Shown one piece after another: positions 30,045-38,209 of a stretch of 64,000 nucleotides of DNA. Every line of letters starts with the position of its first letter. The stretch's first letter is position 1. The notes beneath the pieces were generated by a model. That model searched no databases. It was not told the origin of the DNA and was given only the letters and a program-made list of their open reading frames with translations. The stretch lies in contig JACKDU010000005.1 of the NCBI GenBank assembly GCA_020633335.1, positions 372,001 to 436,000 of the forward strand, given 5' to 3'. The translations under genes and the position numbers were made by a program. The stretch comes from Myxococcales bacterium (lineage in GTDB: Bacteria > Myxococcota_A > Polyangia > Nannocystales > Nannocystaceae).

Positions 30045-30806
30045 TCACGCGTCGTCGTCGTCGTCGTCATCGTCATCGTCGGAGGGCGCGACGAGCGGCG
30101 CCTCCTTCGGGGCCTTGCGGCCCGCGAAGCGCTCGCGGGCGAGGCCGACGGCGCCGCTGGCCGCGGGGCCGGCGAGGGTCGTGACGATCGCGGTGAGCGG
30201 GTGCTCGCGGACCGCGGCGGCGAGGGCCGTGAGCTCGCGGAAGGGGGCGTCGCCGGCGTTCGGCGCGAGGGCGAGGAGGGCGAGCGCGAGGCCGGCCCCG
30301 CCGGCGATCGCCAGGAGGATCGCCAGGATCGGCGTCACTCGACGGAGCGGCCAGACCAGCACCCGCAGCGCCGGCAGGACGCTCGAGGTCGCCAGGAGGT
30401 AGGCCGGGAAGGAGGCGACCACCGCGAAGCCGAGGAACCACGCGAGACGCTGTCCTTCGGGCCAGGCCTCGGGGGGCGTCGGATCGAAGACGCCGATCTC
30501 GATCTGGAGGTTAGCGAGGGCGAAGAGGCCGATGTAGGTGGTGGCGAGGGCGAGCGCCCAGCGGACCGGGCCGCGGGGCAGGCGCATCCACACCGGGAAG
30601 GAGTCCTTGCCGCTCCCGAGGGCGCGATCGAGGACGTAGCCCTCGACCAGGAGGAGGGGGAGCTGCGAGGCGAGGAGGCCGGCGTGGACGACCTCGGGGA
30701 GCTCGGCGTAGATCCGATCGAAGCGGCTGACGACGCCGGCGAGGTGGAGGAGGGCGGCGAAGGCGAAGAAGATCGTCGCGCCGCGATCGACGACGGGCTC
30801 GGACAT
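30045..30806 (-). CDS. Hypothetical membrane protein with poly-Asp tail
   Basis: The protein has about 253 residues from the ATG at 30804-30806; a GTG 18 bases upstream is an alternative. It has five or so hydrophobic segments (TIFFAFAALLHLAGVVSR, ALALATTYIGLFALANL, FLGFAVVASFPAYLLA, ILAILLAIAGGAGLALALLA, then a Thr/Gly segment). The soluble C-terminus ends in ten consecutive Asp residues followed by Ala. The N-terminal ARD-like spacing (LHLAGVVSRFDRIYAELPE) recalls emopamil-binding-like EXPERA proteins but is too weak to call. Function unknown. Confidence 0.65.
   Translation of the reverse strand: MSEPVVDRGATIFFAFAALLHLAGVVSRFDRIYAELPEVVHAGLLASQLPLLLVEGYVLDRALGSGKDSFPVWMRLPRGPVRWALALATTYIGLFALANLQIEIGVFDPTPPEAWPEGQRLAWFLGFAVVASFPAYLLATSSVLPALRVLVWPLRRVTPILAILLAIAGGAGLALALLALAPNAGDAPFRELTALAAAVREHPLTAIVTTLAGPAASGAVGLARERFAGRKAPKEAPLVAPSDDDDDDDDDDA
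30051..30080. repeat. GAC/GAT trinucleotide repeat encoding Asp10
   Basis: Ten consecutive Asp codons on the minus strand (eight GAC, two GAT) lie at the 3' end of the membrane protein gene. This is a potential site of in-frame length variation. Confidence 0.9.
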
Positions 30807-30877
30807 CGCCGGCGATGGTGCCACGGTCGGCCGCGGGCTGGCGACGGCGGGCTGCGGGGCGCGAGGGCGCGCGGGCC

Positions 30878-31438
30878 TCAGCCGCCGGCGGCGTCGATCA
30901 GCATGGTCTTGAGCGCGTAGAAGTTGATCGGATCCGCGAGGTCGAAGTCGGTCAGGTTGAAGCCGTTCACCGGGACGTTGGCGGGGTCGAGGATCACCGC
31001 GTCGCGGTAGGTGATGTCCCAGAGGACGAAGGCGCCGCCCTCGATGTCCTGGAGGTAGGGGAGGTCGTGGCCGGCGATCGCCAGGTCGTTCTCCTCCTCG
31101 TAGCCGTACTCGTTGATCACCAGGAATTGGAGCTGAAGATCCGGTCGCTCGGTGTCGAGCTCGTCCTGCATCACCGCCAGGTAGCCCACCTGGTCACGGC
31201 AGTAGCTTCACGTCGAGTGGAGGAAGACCCAGCCCGACGCGCGCTCGAGGTAGTCGCGGGGCGAGACCTGGTCGCCGTAGCGGGGCGACGCCGGGTTGAT
31301 GTCGGGGATCGAGAAGTCCGGGGCCGGCTCGCCGGTGGTCCCGGTGCTGCTCGTCCCCTCGGTCGCGCTCGTCACCCCGTCGTCGCCGTGGCAGGCGGCG
31401 AGCGCGAGGAGGGCGGCGAGGAGGGGTGTCCGGGACAT
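30878..31438 (-). CDS. Thioredoxin-like lipoprotein selenoprotein (UxxC, in-frame TGA)
   Basis: The ATG at 31436-31438 (MSRTPLLAALLALAACHGDD) starts a lipoprotein signal with Cys 16. A short Thr/Gly/Ser linker leads to EPAPDFSIPDINPASPRYGD, the typical entry of redoxin/thioredoxin-like domains. Then VSPRDYLERASGWVFLHST is followed by an in-frame TGA at 31208-31210 and SYCRDQVGYLAVMQ. Read as Sec this gives T-U77-S-Y-C80, with the redox motif exactly where thioredoxin-like proteins have CxxC. The domain continues (LQLQFLVINEYGYEEEN, GGAFVLWDITYRDAVILDP) to a TGA stop at 30878-30880, 186 residues in all. A standard gene call would leave only the C-terminal 103 residues. A SECIS-like hairpin follows. 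It is predicted to be an outer-membrane or periplasmic thiol/selenol oxidoreductase; partner unknown. Confidence 0.9.
31174..31210 (-). promoter_or_regulatory. Sec TGA codon with bacterial SECIS-like hairpin
   Basis: After the TGA (31208-31210) the minus strand has CCG, a TGA bulge, CCAGGT, loop GGGCT, ACCTGG and CGG. This is a 9-bp stem (31199-31174) with a three-base bulge on the 5' side. The G-rich loop lies 21-25 bases downstream of the TGA. Stem, bulge and loop spacing agree with the bacterial SECIS description I recall (loop with G, roughly 16-37 bases from the UGA). Confidence 0.75.
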
Positions 31439-31496
31439 CCAGGGTGGTCGCCTCAGAGTAGCAGCGTCGGCGGCCAGGGGCGCTATCATCGGCGCC

Positions 31497-32297
31497 ATGT
31501 GGGGAGAGCGAAGGGGGCGTTCGCAGGGTTTGCGCGTCGGCTTGGGCGCGCTCTGCCTGGTGAGCGTCGCCCTGGTTGGCTGTAGCGGCGACGACGGCAC
31601 GAGCGACACGTCGACCACCGAGCTCGACACCGACGCCCTGATCCTCGACTGCGTGTCGGCGGCGAGCGCCCTCGCGTCGGAGCTCTGGGACCAGCGCCGC
31701 GAGTGCGCGACGGTGATCCGCTTCGCCCACGACGACCTCGAGGTGCTCGGCTGGCAGGTGCTCTGCGGCGAGGCGACGGCGACCGACGAGGCGGCGGCCC
31801 GGGCGAGCGCGGCCGAGGCCGCGGGGATCGGTCCGGGGGCGGCGCTCCTGGGTCCGAGCCCGCCCACCGACGCGTACGTCTTCTACGAGGCGCCGGCGCC
31901 GACCGGCCGGGCGGCGGTGGTCAGCGTCCACAGCGGGCGGGCGCTCCTCGGGGCGAGCTTTGGCGGCAGCGGTGGCGGCGGCGCGCTCCTCACGCCCGCG
32001 ACCTGGCGGGCCCCCGAGCCCCTGCGATCGCGCTGCCCCGAGTGGCTGGATCTTCCCGAGGCGCGGGTGATCGACCTGGTCGAGCCCACCGAGGGGGCGC
32101 TCGGGGAGGCGAGCGGGACGATCGATCCGGCGAGCGCAGACGCGGTCCTGAGCGCGCTCGCACGGACGGTCGCGCCGGCGGCGGTGACCGTCGCCGGGAT
32201 CGGTCACGATCTCCTCCTCGTCCGCTACGCCCCCGAGCTCGACCTCGGCGGCGAGGTCGAGTGGATCGTGGCGATCCAGAGCGGACCCTTCCACTGA
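31497..32297 (+). CDS. Hypothetical lipoprotein
   Basis: I use the ATG at 31497 (MWGERRGRSQGL); earlier in-frame codons overlay the divergent selenoprotein gene. It has 266 residues with signal peptide LGALCLVSVALVGCSGDD (Cys ~29). The mature part has no family I recognise. It is divergent from the selenoprotein gene with 58 bases between the ATGs, so they may share a control region. It has scattered Cys residues (CVSAAS, REC, VLCGE, RCPEW). Confidence 0.75.
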   Translation: MWGERRGRSQGLRVGLGALCLVSVALVGCSGDDGTSDTSTTELDTDALILDCVSAASALASELWDQRRECATVIRFAHDDLEVLGWQVLCGEATATDEAAARASAAEAAGIGPGAALLGPSPPTDAYVFYEAPAPTGRAAVVSVHSGRALLGASFGGSGGGGALLTPATWRAPEPLRSRCPEWLDLPEARVIDLVEPTEGALGEASGTIDPASADAVLSALARTVAPAAVTVAGIGHDLLLVRYAPELDLGGEVEWIVAIQSGPFH

Positions 32298-32325
32298 GGC
32301 GCGGGCCGCCGCTATCTTCCCGCCG

Positions 32326-33315
32326 GTGCCGAAGACCCCGCTGCGCAGCGCCGAGCCCGCGACGATCGCCCTCGCGGCGTCGATCCTCGCCGACGGCGGG
32401 GTCGTGGCGATCCCGACCGAGACGGTCTACGGGCTCGCGGCCGACGGCCTCGACCCGCGGGCGGTCGCCCGGATCTTCGCGGCCAAGGGGAGGCCGGCCG
32501 ACAACCCGCTGATCCTCCACGTCGCCGGCCTCGCCGAGGCGGAGGCGATCGCCGCCGAGGTGCCGCCGCTCGCCCGCGCGCTCGCGGACGCGTTCTGGCC
32601 GGGGCCGCTGACGATCGTCCTGAAGCGGGCGGCGGTGGTCCCGGAGATCGTCAGCGCCGGCCTCGACACCGTGGCGATCCGGGTCCCTGCCCACCCGGTC
32701 GCGCTGGCGATCCTGCGGGCGCTCGGGCGGCCGCTCGCGGCCCCCTCGGCCAACCGCTCGGGGCGGCCGAGCCCGACCCGGGCCGAGCACGTGCTCGCGG
32801 ATCTCGACGGGCGGATCGATCTGATCGTCGACGGCGGGCCGACGGCCCACGGGATCGAGTCGACGGTGATCGATCTCAGCCAAGGCGAGGGGGCGCCGCT
32901 CCTCCTCCGCCAGGGGGCGCTGCCGCGGGAGGCGCTCGAGGCCGCGCTCGGGCGGCCGATCGCCGAAGGGGGCGCGGAGGCGGCCGCGCGCTCGCCGGGC
33001 CTCCGCCACCGCCACTACGCGCCGCGGGCCCGGGTCGAGCTCGTGGCCCGGGAGGGGCTCGGGGCGCGGGCGGAGGCGCTCGCCGCCGCCGGGGTGCGGG
33101 TCGGCGTCCTCGCGCGCGCGCCGGCGCCCCCGCTGCCGCCGGCGATCCCGACGCTGGCCGCCGAGGGGGGGCTGGAGGGCTACGCGCGCGAGCTCTTCGC
33201 CGGCCTGCGGACCCTCGACGAGCTCGGGGTCGCGCGGATCGTCGCCGAGACGACGCCGGAGGTCGGGATCGGCCGGGCGATCATGGATCGCCTGCGGCGG
33301 GCCGCCGAGGGGTGA
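32326..33315 (+). CDS. Threonylcarbamoyl-AMP synthase (TsaC/Sua5 family, long form)
   Basis: The protein has 329 residues with a GTG start. The YrdC domain has IPTETVYGLAADGLDP, AAKGRPADNPLILHV, FWPGPLTIVLKR, VAIRVPAHPVALAIL and SANRSGRPSPT. These residues bind L-threonine, bicarbonate and ATP to make threonylcarbamoyl-AMP for tRNA t6A37. The C-terminal ~120 residues (SPGLRHRHYAPRARVEL, ending in a small alpha/beta domain) are the Sua5 extension, so this is the Sua5/YwlC type. This is a housekeeping gene, not obviously linked to its neighbours. Confidence 0.95.
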   Translation: MPKTPLRSAEPATIALAASILADGGVVAIPTETVYGLAADGLDPRAVARIFAAKGRPADNPLILHVAGLAEAEAIAAEVPPLARALADAFWPGPLTIVLKRAAVVPEIVSAGLDTVAIRVPAHPVALAILRALGRPLAAPSANRSGRPSPTRAEHVLADLDGRIDLIVDGGPTAHGIESTVIDLSQGEGAPLLLRQGALPREALEAALGRPIAEGGAEAAARSPGLRHRHYAPRARVELVAREGLGARAEALAAAGVRVGVLARAPAPPLPPAIPTLAAEGGLEGYARELFAGLRTLDELGVARIVAETTPEVGIGRAIMDRLRRAAEG

Positions 33316-33319
33316 CTTA

Positions 33320-33362
33320 TTGGACATGATCTTGTGAGCATGTCTTGAGGGTCATGGTCCAA
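33320..33362. terminator. Bidirectional hairpin between convergent genes
   Basis: TTGGACATGA (33320-33329) pairs with TCATGGTCCAA (33352-33362) with one bulged G. The 22-base loop contains GCATGTCTTGA. It sits between convergent tsaC and the CapA gene. It also belongs to the dispersed GGACATG-type palindromes. Confidence 0.5.
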
Positions 33363-33369
33363 GGGCGCG

Positions 33370-34749
33370 TCAGTCAGGCCCCGCGGCGGCGGCTGTGCCC
33401 TCCGGCGGACGCCGGCGGGGATCGCAGTGGGGCGTCAGCTCGAGGGGATCGTCGGCGCCGAGGAGGTTGCCCTCGCCGTGGAGCTCGACGATCAGCGCCC
33501 GCGCGTCCGCGGGGCCCGCCACCCGATCGATCGCCTCGACGAAGAAGCGCTCGCCCTCCTGGCGGACGTGGAGCGGCACGTAGCCGGCGCCGCGGAGCCG
33601 GACCACGCCGTCGTCGCCGCGCCTCAGGCCGAGGTAGAGGAGGATCGTCGAGCGCTTGGGGAGCTCGGGCTGGTGGCTGGCGAAGTTGCCGAGCGAGTAG
33701 TGGATCAGCACCTCGCGGCCGTCCTCGGCGGTGTAGCGCTCCCAGGGCTGGAGGACGTGGGGATGGGAGCCGAGGATCGCGGTCGCGCCGGCCTCCGCCC
33801 AGCGGTGGGCGAGCTCGACCTGGGCGGGCCGCGGCGTCGCCTCGTACTCCTTCCCCCAGTGCGGCGTGACGATCACCGCGTCGATCCCCTTCTGGCCGGC
33901 GAGCTTGCGGATCATCCCCTCGAAGGCCTTGCCCTTGCAGCGGAGCACCTGGCCCTCGCTGTCGGGGCGGACGTTGAGGAGATCGGTGCAGGCGAGGAAG
34001 GCGATCGCTAAGCCGCGGCGGCGGATCACGGCGTGCCAGGGGGCGTCCGGCTCGGCGCGGGTGTGGGTGCCGGTGAACGCGAGCTTGGCGGCGGCGAGCG
34101 CCTCGATCGTCCTGTCGACGCCGATCGCCTGGCGATCGAGCGCGTGGTTGTTGGCGGTCGAGACCACGTCGAAGCCCGACTTCTTGAGATCGACGGCGAC
34201 GCTCGGGTGGAAGTTGAAGCGGGGGTAGGCGGTGTAGACCACCCGATCGAAGACCTCGCCGGGATCGTCGACGAGGGCGCCGCTGCGATCGACGCCGGAG
34301 GCCATCGGCCCCTCGAGGTTGCCGTAGGTGATGTCGGCGCGGCCGAGGAGATCCTCGATCGAGCGCCAGATGTTGCGGTGGCGATCGGCGGCGGCGAAGG
34401 CCTGGATCTGGAGCTCGTGGTGGAGGAGGATGTCGCCGACCGCGGCGATCGTCACGGTCTCGCCGCCGCCCTCGTCGCAGGCGCCGGCGAAGGCGAGGTA
34501 GTCGTCGGGGAGGGGCGGGGGCGCGTCGGCGGCGTCGCCCGCCAGGGGCGCGTCGCTGGTCGGCGCGGGCTCTGGCTCGGCCGCTTCGGCGGGGGCCGGG
34601 GGCGCGGGCTCGGGCGTCGCCGTGGCGATCTCCGGCGGGGGCGCCTCGCTCTCGCCCGGCGGGTGGGCGACGCAGGCGAGCGCGGCCGCGAGCGCGCAGG
34701 CGAGGGCGAGAGAGCGAGGAGGCGCGGGCAACGTCCCCCGAGATAGCAC
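33370..34749 (-). CDS. CapA-family (PGA_cap) metallophosphatase-like lipoprotein
   Basis: I place the start at the GTG at 34747-34749, about 459 residues; earlier in-frame codons lack signal features. The signal peptide ALACALAAALACVAHP has lipobox Cys ~26. A Pro/Glu/Ala linker is followed by the CapA fold: AAVGDILLHHELQ, YGNLEGPM, TANNHALDRQ, VTPHWGKEYE, LGSHPHVLQPWERY and IHYSLGNF. CapA proteins are calcineurin-like and are tied to poly-gamma-glutamate capsule synthesis, but many paralogues sit outside capsule clusters. No pgs/cap genes are here, so capsule function is unproven. Confidence 0.88.
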   Translation of the reverse strand: MLSRGTLPAPPRSLALACALAAALACVAHPPGESEAPPPEIATATPEPAPPAPAEAAEPEPAPTSDAPLAGDAADAPPPLPDDYLAFAGACDEGGGETVTIAAVGDILLHHELQIQAFAAADRHRNIWRSIEDLLGRADITYGNLEGPMASGVDRSGALVDDPGEVFDRVVYTAYPRFNFHPSVAVDLKKSGFDVVSTANNHALDRQAIGVDRTIEALAAAKLAFTGTHTRAEPDAPWHAVIRRRGLAIAFLACTDLLNVRPDSEGQVLRCKGKAFEGMIRKLAGQKGIDAVIVTPHWGKEYEATPRPAQVELAHRWAEAGATAILGSHPHVLQPWERYTAEDGREVLIHYSLGNFASHQPELPKRSTILLYLGLRRGDDGVVRLRGAGYVPLHVRQEGERFFVEAIDRVAGPADARALIVELHGEGNLLGADDPLELTPHCDPRRRPPEGTAAAAGPD

Positions 34750-34789
34750 GAAATCGTGGAGCGTCGGCGGTGCAGGGCGGGCGCGGGGT

Positions 34790-35709
34790 CTAGTCGGCGG
34801 CCTCGGCGAGGAGACCGGCGTCCTGAAGGAGCTCAAGCGCGAGCGGCCAGCGGGCGGCGATCAGCGCGTCGACGTCGCTCGGCCCGCGGAGGAAGAGGGC
34901 GAAGGCGCCGCGCGGCGTCGGATCGTCCGGGCCCGCGACCCAGCCGACCAGCCAGGCGTGGGGCGGGCGCCCGTCGTCGAAGGTGCAGGTGCCGGTCTTC
35001 GCGTGGATCACCCCGTCGCCGGCGGCTCGCGTCGGGATGATCCCGCGGACCATCGCGGCGCTCCGCTGCGAGACCGGGAGCTCGCCCCGGAGGAGGCGAT
35101 CGACGAGGTCGAGCTCCTCGGCCGGCGCGATCGTCAGCGGGCCCTCGAGCCAGAACATGTCGATCTTGTCGCCGATCTGGCGGTCGCCGTAGCCGAGGCG
35201 ATCGAGCCAGGCGCGCATCGCCGTCGGGCCGATCCGGCGGGCGAGCTCCTGGAAGTACCAGACCGCCGAGACCTCCATCGCCGCGCGGAGGTCGAGGTCG
35301 CGGTTCCAGGCGGCCCTCCACCGCTTGACGCCGTCCCAGCGGAGGACCTCGTCGGGGCCGGCGATCACCCCCTCCTCGAGGGCGATGAGGGCGTTCGGGA
35401 TCTTGAAGGTTGAGCAGGGCTCGTGGCGCTCGTCGACGGCGGCGCCGCCGAATTCGAGGTCAGGGGCGCCGGGGCGGCGGACGATGAAGGCGCCGTCGAC
35501 CCCGGCGGCGGCGAAGCGGGCGGCGGCGCCGGCGAGCGGGACGCGGGCGGGGGGCGCGTCGCTCGGCGGGGGCGGGGTCGCTTCGGGCGAAGCGCGGGCG
35601 CAGGCGCAGTCGCGGATGCGGGCGCGGGCGCGGGCTTGGGGGGCGCGGCGGCGCAGGCGAGCGCGAGCGCGAGGGCCGAGAGGGGGCCGAGGGCCGGGGG
35701 AGATCGCAT
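34790..35709 (-). CDS. Class D (OXA-type) beta-lactamase homologue, lipoprotein, frameshifted near N-terminus
   Basis: Class D motifs appear in order: EPCSTFKIPNALIALEEG (STFK nucleophile and carbamoylated Lys), SAVWYF (S-x-V), GYGDRQIGDKIDMFWLEGPL (YGD where OXA enzymes have YGN, and the conserved Trp) and HAKTGT (KTG). The C-terminus has WLVGWVAG, as in OXA enzymes. This frame has no start codon. The ATG at 35707-35709, one frame away, opens a lipoprotein signal (MRSPPALGPLSALALALACA). One base appears missing between about 35545 and 35640, in Pro/Ala-coding sequence with C runs. If corrected, it encodes about 306 residues. It may be an active hydrolase or a penicillin-binding relative. Confidence 0.8.
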
Positions 35710-35842
35710 ACGCGGCCACAAACGCGCGCGGGCGCCGGTCGATTCCGGCGTCGGCGGGGGGCGCGTCCGGGCGAGCGCCCCGGCAAAAATTGGGGATTTG
35801 CTGGGGCGCCTGGCGGCCTGCCCGTACACTTGCCGGACCGCC

Positions 35843-37366
35843 GTGCGCTCCCCCGCCTCCAGGCCCCGCCGGGCCCGAACCTCGCGTCCGCGGGGCCCGC
35901 TGGCGCCCGCCTGGGCCGGCGCCCTGCTCGGGCTCTGCGGGCTCGGGCTCGGGCTCGGGCTCGCCGGGTGCTCCGAGCCGGTCGCCCCCAAAGAGCCGGT
36001 CACCGTCCCCGAGGTCACGCCGGCCCCGGCGGCCGAGGACGAGGGCGTGTGTCCGGCGAAGGCCGAGGCCCCCGATCCGCTGCCGGGGATCCGCCCCGAG
36101 CTCCAGGAGGTCGACTACTGGCTGCGGCGGACCACCGAGCAGGGCCTCGATCTCGACGCGCCGGTGCTCTCGCCGGCGGCGCTCGCCGAGCACAACGCGG
36201 TGATGGTCCGGGCCGACGCCGGCTCGCTGCGCCACGATCTCCTCGGGCCGGTGGATCCGGCGGCGATCCTCGAGCTCGTCAATTCCCGGCTCGCCTTTGT
36301 CCGCGGCAAGATCACCGAGGGCAAGTACCTCCGCAGCGACGGCTCGGCCCCGGGGCCGGAGGAGGTCGCGGCCCTCGATCAAGTCGCCGAGCTCCCGCCG
36401 CTCCGCCCCGAGGTGCGGGTCGCCCTCGCGCCGGTGCCGGTCTACTGCGCGCCGCGGAGCGAGGGGCTCTTCACCGCGAGCCTCGATCCCGCCTTCGATC
36501 GCAACCTCTGCTCGGTGCTCCGCCCGCAGGAGCCCCTCCAGATCCTGATGGCCTGGTCCGACGAGCTCCTCCTCGCTCGCAGCGGCTACGTGCTCGGCTG
36601 GATCCCCCGCGGCGCCGCCCTCTCGCCGGCGCTCGCCCGCGCCGATCAGGAGGCGTTCGTCCGCGGGCCGTGGATGACGGCGATCCGCGACGTCGAGCTC
36701 CGCGCGCCGGGGGGCGAGGTGATCCGCCTGCCCTTCGCCAGCCGGGCGCCGATCGATCGCGGCCACGGTCGCGGCGCGGTCCGGGTGGCGAGCGAGCGCG
36801 GGGTGATCGAGGCCGCGGCCGCCGACGCCGACGCGCTCGCGCCGACCAACCGCCCGCTCACCCGCCGCGCCTTCCTCGAGGACGCCTTCCGCTACCTCGG
36901 CCGCTCCTATGGATGGGGCGGCTACCGCGAGGGCCGCGACTGCTCGCGCTTCCTGATGGATCTCTTCGCCGACTTCGGCGTCGACCTCCCGCGGCACAGC
37001 AGCGATCAGGCGCTCGCCGGCGAGGTCATCGATCTCGCGCCGGGGCTCCCGGAGGCCGATCGGATGGCGGCGATCGACCGCGCCCACCGGCGCGGTCTCG
37101 TCCTCCTCCACTTCCCGAACCACATCATGCTCTACCTCGGGCGCGACGCCGAGGGCGTGCCGCGGGCGCTCCACTCCTTCGCCGAGTACCTGGTGCCCTG
37201 CGCGGGGCGGACCCCGGAGATGCCGGCGGGGGAGCGTGAGATCCTCTACACCGTCGACCGGATCCTCGTCTCCGACCTCGAGCTCGGGCGCGGCTCCTCG
37301 CGGACCGCGTTCATCGAGCGGATCACCCGGATCACCGTGGTCGGCGCGCGGGCTGCGAGCGAGTGA
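35843..37366 (+). CDS. NlpC/P60-family peptidoglycan hydrolase lipoprotein with SH3-like domains
   Basis: I chose the GTG at 35843 (VRSPASRPRR), 507 residues; upstream in-frame codons overlay the beta-lactamase gene. The signal LLGLCGLGLGLGLAGCSEP has lipobox Cys ~43. The central part contains SH3-like elements (PVPVYCAPRSEGLFTA, SGYVLGWIPRGAA). The C-terminal NlpC/P60 domain has YGWGGYREGRDCSRFLMD (Cys nucleophile ~365), the His in HIMLYLGRD and a further polar residue. It is predicted to cut D-gamma-Glu-meso-Dpm or related stem-peptide bonds in the periplasm. It is divergent from the beta-lactamase gene, so a wall-related neighbourhood is plausible. Confidence 0.88.
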   Translation: MRSPASRPRRARTSRPRGPLAPAWAGALLGLCGLGLGLGLAGCSEPVAPKEPVTVPEVTPAPAAEDEGVCPAKAEAPDPLPGIRPELQEVDYWLRRTTEQGLDLDAPVLSPAALAEHNAVMVRADAGSLRHDLLGPVDPAAILELVNSRLAFVRGKITEGKYLRSDGSAPGPEEVAALDQVAELPPLRPEVRVALAPVPVYCAPRSEGLFTASLDPAFDRNLCSVLRPQEPLQILMAWSDELLLARSGYVLGWIPRGAALSPALARADQEAFVRGPWMTAIRDVELRAPGGEVIRLPFASRAPIDRGHGRGAVRVASERGVIEAAAADADALAPTNRPLTRRAFLEDAFRYLGRSYGWGGYREGRDCSRFLMDLFADFGVDLPRHSSDQALAGEVIDLAPGLPEADRMAAIDRAHRRGLVLLHFPNHIMLYLGRDAEGVPRALHSFAEYLVPCAGRTPEMPAGEREILYTVDRILVSDLELGRGSSRTAFIERITRITVVGARAASE

Positions 37367-37407
37367 CGCGGGCCCCGGCCGGGGCCGGGCCGTGCTACGT
37401 TCCGGCG

Positions 37408-38121
37408 GTGAACCACAGCCCCACCGAAGACGAGCTCTCCGACCGCTTCGCCGAGATCGAGGCCCAGATCGCCGACGACCCCCAGGGGGCGATGGCGGCG
37501 CTCGATGACCTCGGTGAGGCCGCCGACTCCGACGAAGGGCGCTACCTCCGGGCGGCGGCGATCTGGGCGCTCGAGGGCGCCGAGTCGGCCGAGCCGCTCC
37601 TCAAGGCGCTGATCGTCGACGACCCGAGCTACGCCGACGCCCACTACGCGCTCGGCGGGGTCTACGAGGACCTCGGCGACGAGGAGTCGATGATCCGCCA
37701 CTTCCTCGCGGTCCTGGCGCTCGACGCCGCCGACGAGGATGAGGACGACGAGCTCAGCGAGGCCGAAGAGGAGCGGATCGTCGAGGCGGCCGAGGCCGCG
37801 CTCGCCGAGCTCCCCGACGATCTCCGCGGGCGCCTCGGCAACGTGGCGATCGTCGTCGAGGCGCGGCCGCACTGGGACGTGGTCGCCGACGGCTTCGACC
37901 CGCGGGCGCTCGGCCTCTTCGAGGGCGCCGATGACCTCGCCCAGCGGATGCTGGAGGTCGCGCCGATGGCCTCGCGGATCGTCCTCTTCTCGTCGAACCT
38001 GGTCGCCTCCTTCGAGGAGCCGGAGGAGCTCGAGGAGGAGGTGCGGGTGACCGTGCTCCACGAGATCGGCCACTACTTCGGGCTCGACGAGGAGGGCGTC
38101 GCCCGCCTCGGGCTCGAGTAG
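37408..38121 (+). CDS. TPR plus zincin-type metallopeptidase
   Basis: The protein has 237 residues with a GTG start at 37408. Residues 1-115 contain TPR-like helices (SYADAHYALGGVYEDLGDEE) and an acidic stretch (DAADEDEDDELSEAEEE). The C-terminal half matches the bacterial 'Zincin_1' metallopeptidase family: NVAIVVEARPHWD, LGLFEG, RIVLFSSNL and VLHEIGHYFGLDEE, the HExxH zinc motif with a downstream acidic ligand. It is cytoplasmic, with no signal. The substrate is unknown. A terminator hairpin follows. Confidence 0.88.
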   Translation: MNHSPTEDELSDRFAEIEAQIADDPQGAMAALDDLGEAADSDEGRYLRAAAIWALEGAESAEPLLKALIVDDPSYADAHYALGGVYEDLGDEESMIRHFLAVLALDAADEDEDDELSEAEEERIVEAAEAALAELPDDLRGRLGNVAIVVEARPHWDVVADGFDPRALGLFEGADDLAQRMLEVAPMASRIVLFSSNLVASFEEPEELEEEVRVTVLHEIGHYFGLDEEGVARLGLE

Positions 38122-38152
38122 CGGCGCCCGCGATCGAGGCCCGAAAATGACC

Positions 38153-38191
38153 GCGGCCGGCTCGGCCCCCGAGGGGGACGAAGCCGGCCGC
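38153..38191. terminator. Bidirectional terminator hairpin
   Basis: GCGGCCGGCT (38153-38162) pairs with AGCCGGCCGC (38182-38191), with an inner CCCC/GGGG stem. It lies between the convergent zincin and TolB-like lipoprotein genes. Confidence 0.65.
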
Positions 38192-38209
38192 TTCGCGTTC
38201 AGGCCGCGA

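Noticed and set aside
30878..31189. Stand-alone 103-residue protein from an internal start
   Set aside because: It begins in the middle of the helix after UxxC and has no export signal; the upstream same-frame part supplies both.
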